Positions 5,620 to 6,537 of a stretch of DNA of 6,537 nucleotides are shown piece after piece. Within the stretch, counting starts at the first letter, position 1; every line of letters starts with the position of its first letter. The stretch is from Oscillospiraceae bacterium (GTDB taxonomy: Bacteria > Bacillota > Clostridia > Oscillospirales > Oscillospiraceae). Where the stretch lies: the NCBI GenBank assembly GCA_020025175.1, contig JAHHSM010000096.1, forward strand, positions 1 through 6,537, given 5' to 3'. The position numbers and the translations under genes were made by a program. Below the pieces are notes generated by a model, which worked only from the letters and a program-made list of their open reading frames with translations, was not told where the DNA came from and did not search any database.

Positions 5620-6324
5620 ATGAAAAAACACTTGATTGCAATGGCTGTTACATTTGCCCTTGTTCTTGGCACTTGTGTCGGCGCTTATGCCGCTGCTAAT
5701 AGCAGCACGATTTCTGCATTGCTGAATCCCAGGCTAAAAGTCGTTTATAATGGTGTGGAGCAGCAGCTCACAGATGCTGCTGGCAGACCTGTTTATCCTA
5801 TCAGCTACAATAATACTACTTATCTGCCTGTGCGTGCAATCAGTGGCTTGTTGGACATGCCCATCGAGTTTGACAGCGCAAGCTATGCTGTTCTGATGGG
5901 CACTGTGGAAAAGCAGCCTTCTTCTCTGGTTAAGCAGAGCAACTCCGGCGGTACCAAGTACTCTTCCATTATCCGTGATGCAGATGAGCTGAAGATCAAA
6001 ACCGGCGACGGTCTGCAGACCTATTCCAGCGGTATCTACTGGGATATTTGGAATGGAAGCGGATCTATCAGCCCTGAGCGCGCGATCAAGTTTGATGTGA
6101 AGGGTTATTCCACGCTGAGCTTCACAGCATGGGCTGATGTAGATTCCGAGGCTGTGATTTACGATCAGAACGGCAAGATTTTCAGCAACTTCAAGATCCC
6201 TGCAAATTCCACTGTGACAAAGACTATGGATCTGGATAGCTCTGTAACAAAGATCGGCTTTGCAGCAAACGGTCCTGTTGGTAAATCTGGTTCAATGAAG
6301 ATTCTGGACCCCACTGTGAAATAA
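5620..6324 (+). CDS. Secreted stalk-domain (copper amine oxidase N-like) protein with C-terminal beta-sandwich
   Basis: The 234-residue product has a Sec signal peptide (MKKH, hydrophobic core 5-20, GAYA-AA with likely cleavage after about residue 24). Residues about 38-97 match the copper amine oxidase N-terminal or stalk domain, including VVYNGVEQQL, the hallmark TTYLPVRAISGLL (66-78) and the closing YAVLMG. A Ser/Gly-rich linker (about 98-113) leads to a domain (about 115-231) with alternating beta pattern, including IKFDVKGYSTLSFTAWADVD (156-175). That pattern suggests an NPCBM-like carbohydrate-binding sandwich; this second assignment is tentative. No copper-oxidase catalytic domain exists, so it is probably a cell-surface structural or binding protein. 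The start ATG has AAAGGA 9 bases upstream; an in-frame ATG 33 bases earlier lies in a leader hairpin. The gene has a strong promoter and a strong terminator. A role in binding the glycan modified by the preceding genes is speculation. Confidence 0.82.
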   Translation: MKKHLIAMAVTFALVLGTCVGAYAAANSSTISALLNPRLKVVYNGVEQQLTDAAGRPVYPISYNNTTYLPVRAISGLLDMPIEFDSASYAVLMGTVEKQPSSLVKQSNSGGTKYSSIIRDADELKIKTGDGLQTYSSGIYWDIWNGSGSISPERAIKFDVKGYSTLSFTAWADVDSEAVIYDQNGKIFSNFKIPANSTVTKTMDLDSSVTKIGFAANGPVGKSGSMKILDPTVK

Positions 6325-6388
6325 TCCTTTCGCCACAGAATGTTTGTAGAGTCCGTTTTTTGAAAGAGCATTTCATAAAAACAACGTA

Positions 6389-6427
6389 AAAAATAAGCGG
6401 CATCAAGTTTGATGCCGCTTATTTTTG
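6389..6427 (+). terminator. Terminator of the stalk-protein gene
   Basis: An 18-bp perfect stem (6389-6406 with 6409-6426) encloses a two-base centre. The GC core is AAGCGGCATCA and its complement. It has A-rich bases on the left and ATTTTTG on the right, so it can work in both directions, with the plus strand best placed, 64 bases after the stop codon. Confidence 0.9.
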
Positions 6428-6434
6428 TATAAAG

Positions 6435-6463
6435 AAAAAACTCGCCTCAAAGAAGAGACGAGT
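6435..6463 (-). terminator. Terminator of the tRNA-Ala transcript
   Basis: On the minus strand ACTCGTCTC and GAGGCGAGT (6463-6455 with 6448-6440) form a 9-bp stem with one G-U pair and a 6-base loop. It is followed directly by TTTTTT (6440-6435). It lies about 20 bases after the tRNA 3' end and is an intrinsic terminator for leftward transcription. Confidence 0.85.
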
Positions 6464-6484
6464 CAAATACACTTTCTTTGAAGT

Positions 6485-6537
6485 TGGTGGAGATAAGCGG
6501 GATCGAACCGCTGACCTCTTGAATGCCATTCAAGCGC
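6485..6537 (-). tRNA. tRNA-Ala(GGC), 3' part
   Basis: The minus strand shows, 5' to 3', the end of the D stem and G26. The anticodon stem CTTGA/TCAAG follows around the loop ATGGCAT (anticodon GGC, alanine), then the variable loop AGGTC. After that come the T stem AGCGG/CCGCT with loop TTCGATC, the acceptor strand TATCTCC, discriminator A and an encoded CCA (6487-6485). The acceptor 5' strand and most of the D arm lie beyond the right edge. GGC reads GCC and GCU codons. Confidence 0.95.

Overview
The window looks like chromosomal DNA from a Gram-positive anaerobe of the Clostridia, possibly Oscillospirales; the lineage is inferred from gene content, not from a database match. Pointers are AAGGAGG-type ribosome binding sites, sigma-A-like promoters with extended -10 boxes, stem-loop plus U-tract terminators, a DHHW/MBOAT acetylation pair, a short Clostridia-style lipoprotein and a copper-amine-oxidase-like stalk protein. 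No phage, transposon, CRISPR or other mobile element is visible.

The left half (1-2634) is transcribed leftward. Reading that way, a short secreted lipoprotein gene (2634-2071) ends in a very long palindromic terminator. Next is a membrane-anchored C39-like cysteine peptidase gene (1845-898) with its own good promoter. Then comes an ADP-ribose pyrophosphatase of the Nudix family (663-121), followed 30 bases later by the first 30 codons of a response regulator that runs off the left edge.

The right half (2923-6324) is transcribed rightward. A divergent intergenic region carries two tandem 14-bp palindromes that lie on the likely promoter of a two-gene unit. The unit consists of a DHHW/AlgX-like SGNH protein and an overlapping AlgI-like MBOAT membrane O-acyltransferase. 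By analogy with alginate and peptidoglycan acetylation systems, the MBOAT protein would pass acetyl groups across the membrane and the DHHW protein would transfer them to a surface or exported glycan; the substrate is unknown. A secreted stalk-domain protein follows, with its own strong promoter and a hairpin at the very start of its mRNA. It ends at a long bidirectional-looking terminator. A tRNA-Ala(GGC) gene enters from the right edge on the opposite strand and has its own terminator, so two terminators lie back to back.

Most gene products act at or outside the membrane (peptidase, lipoprotein, acetylation pair, stalk protein). The window therefore reads as ordinary cell-envelope and housekeeping content. 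The least explained items are the tandem operator-like palindromes, a two-residue insertion in the Nudix box, the uncharacterised lipoprotein and the stalk plus beta-sandwich protein.
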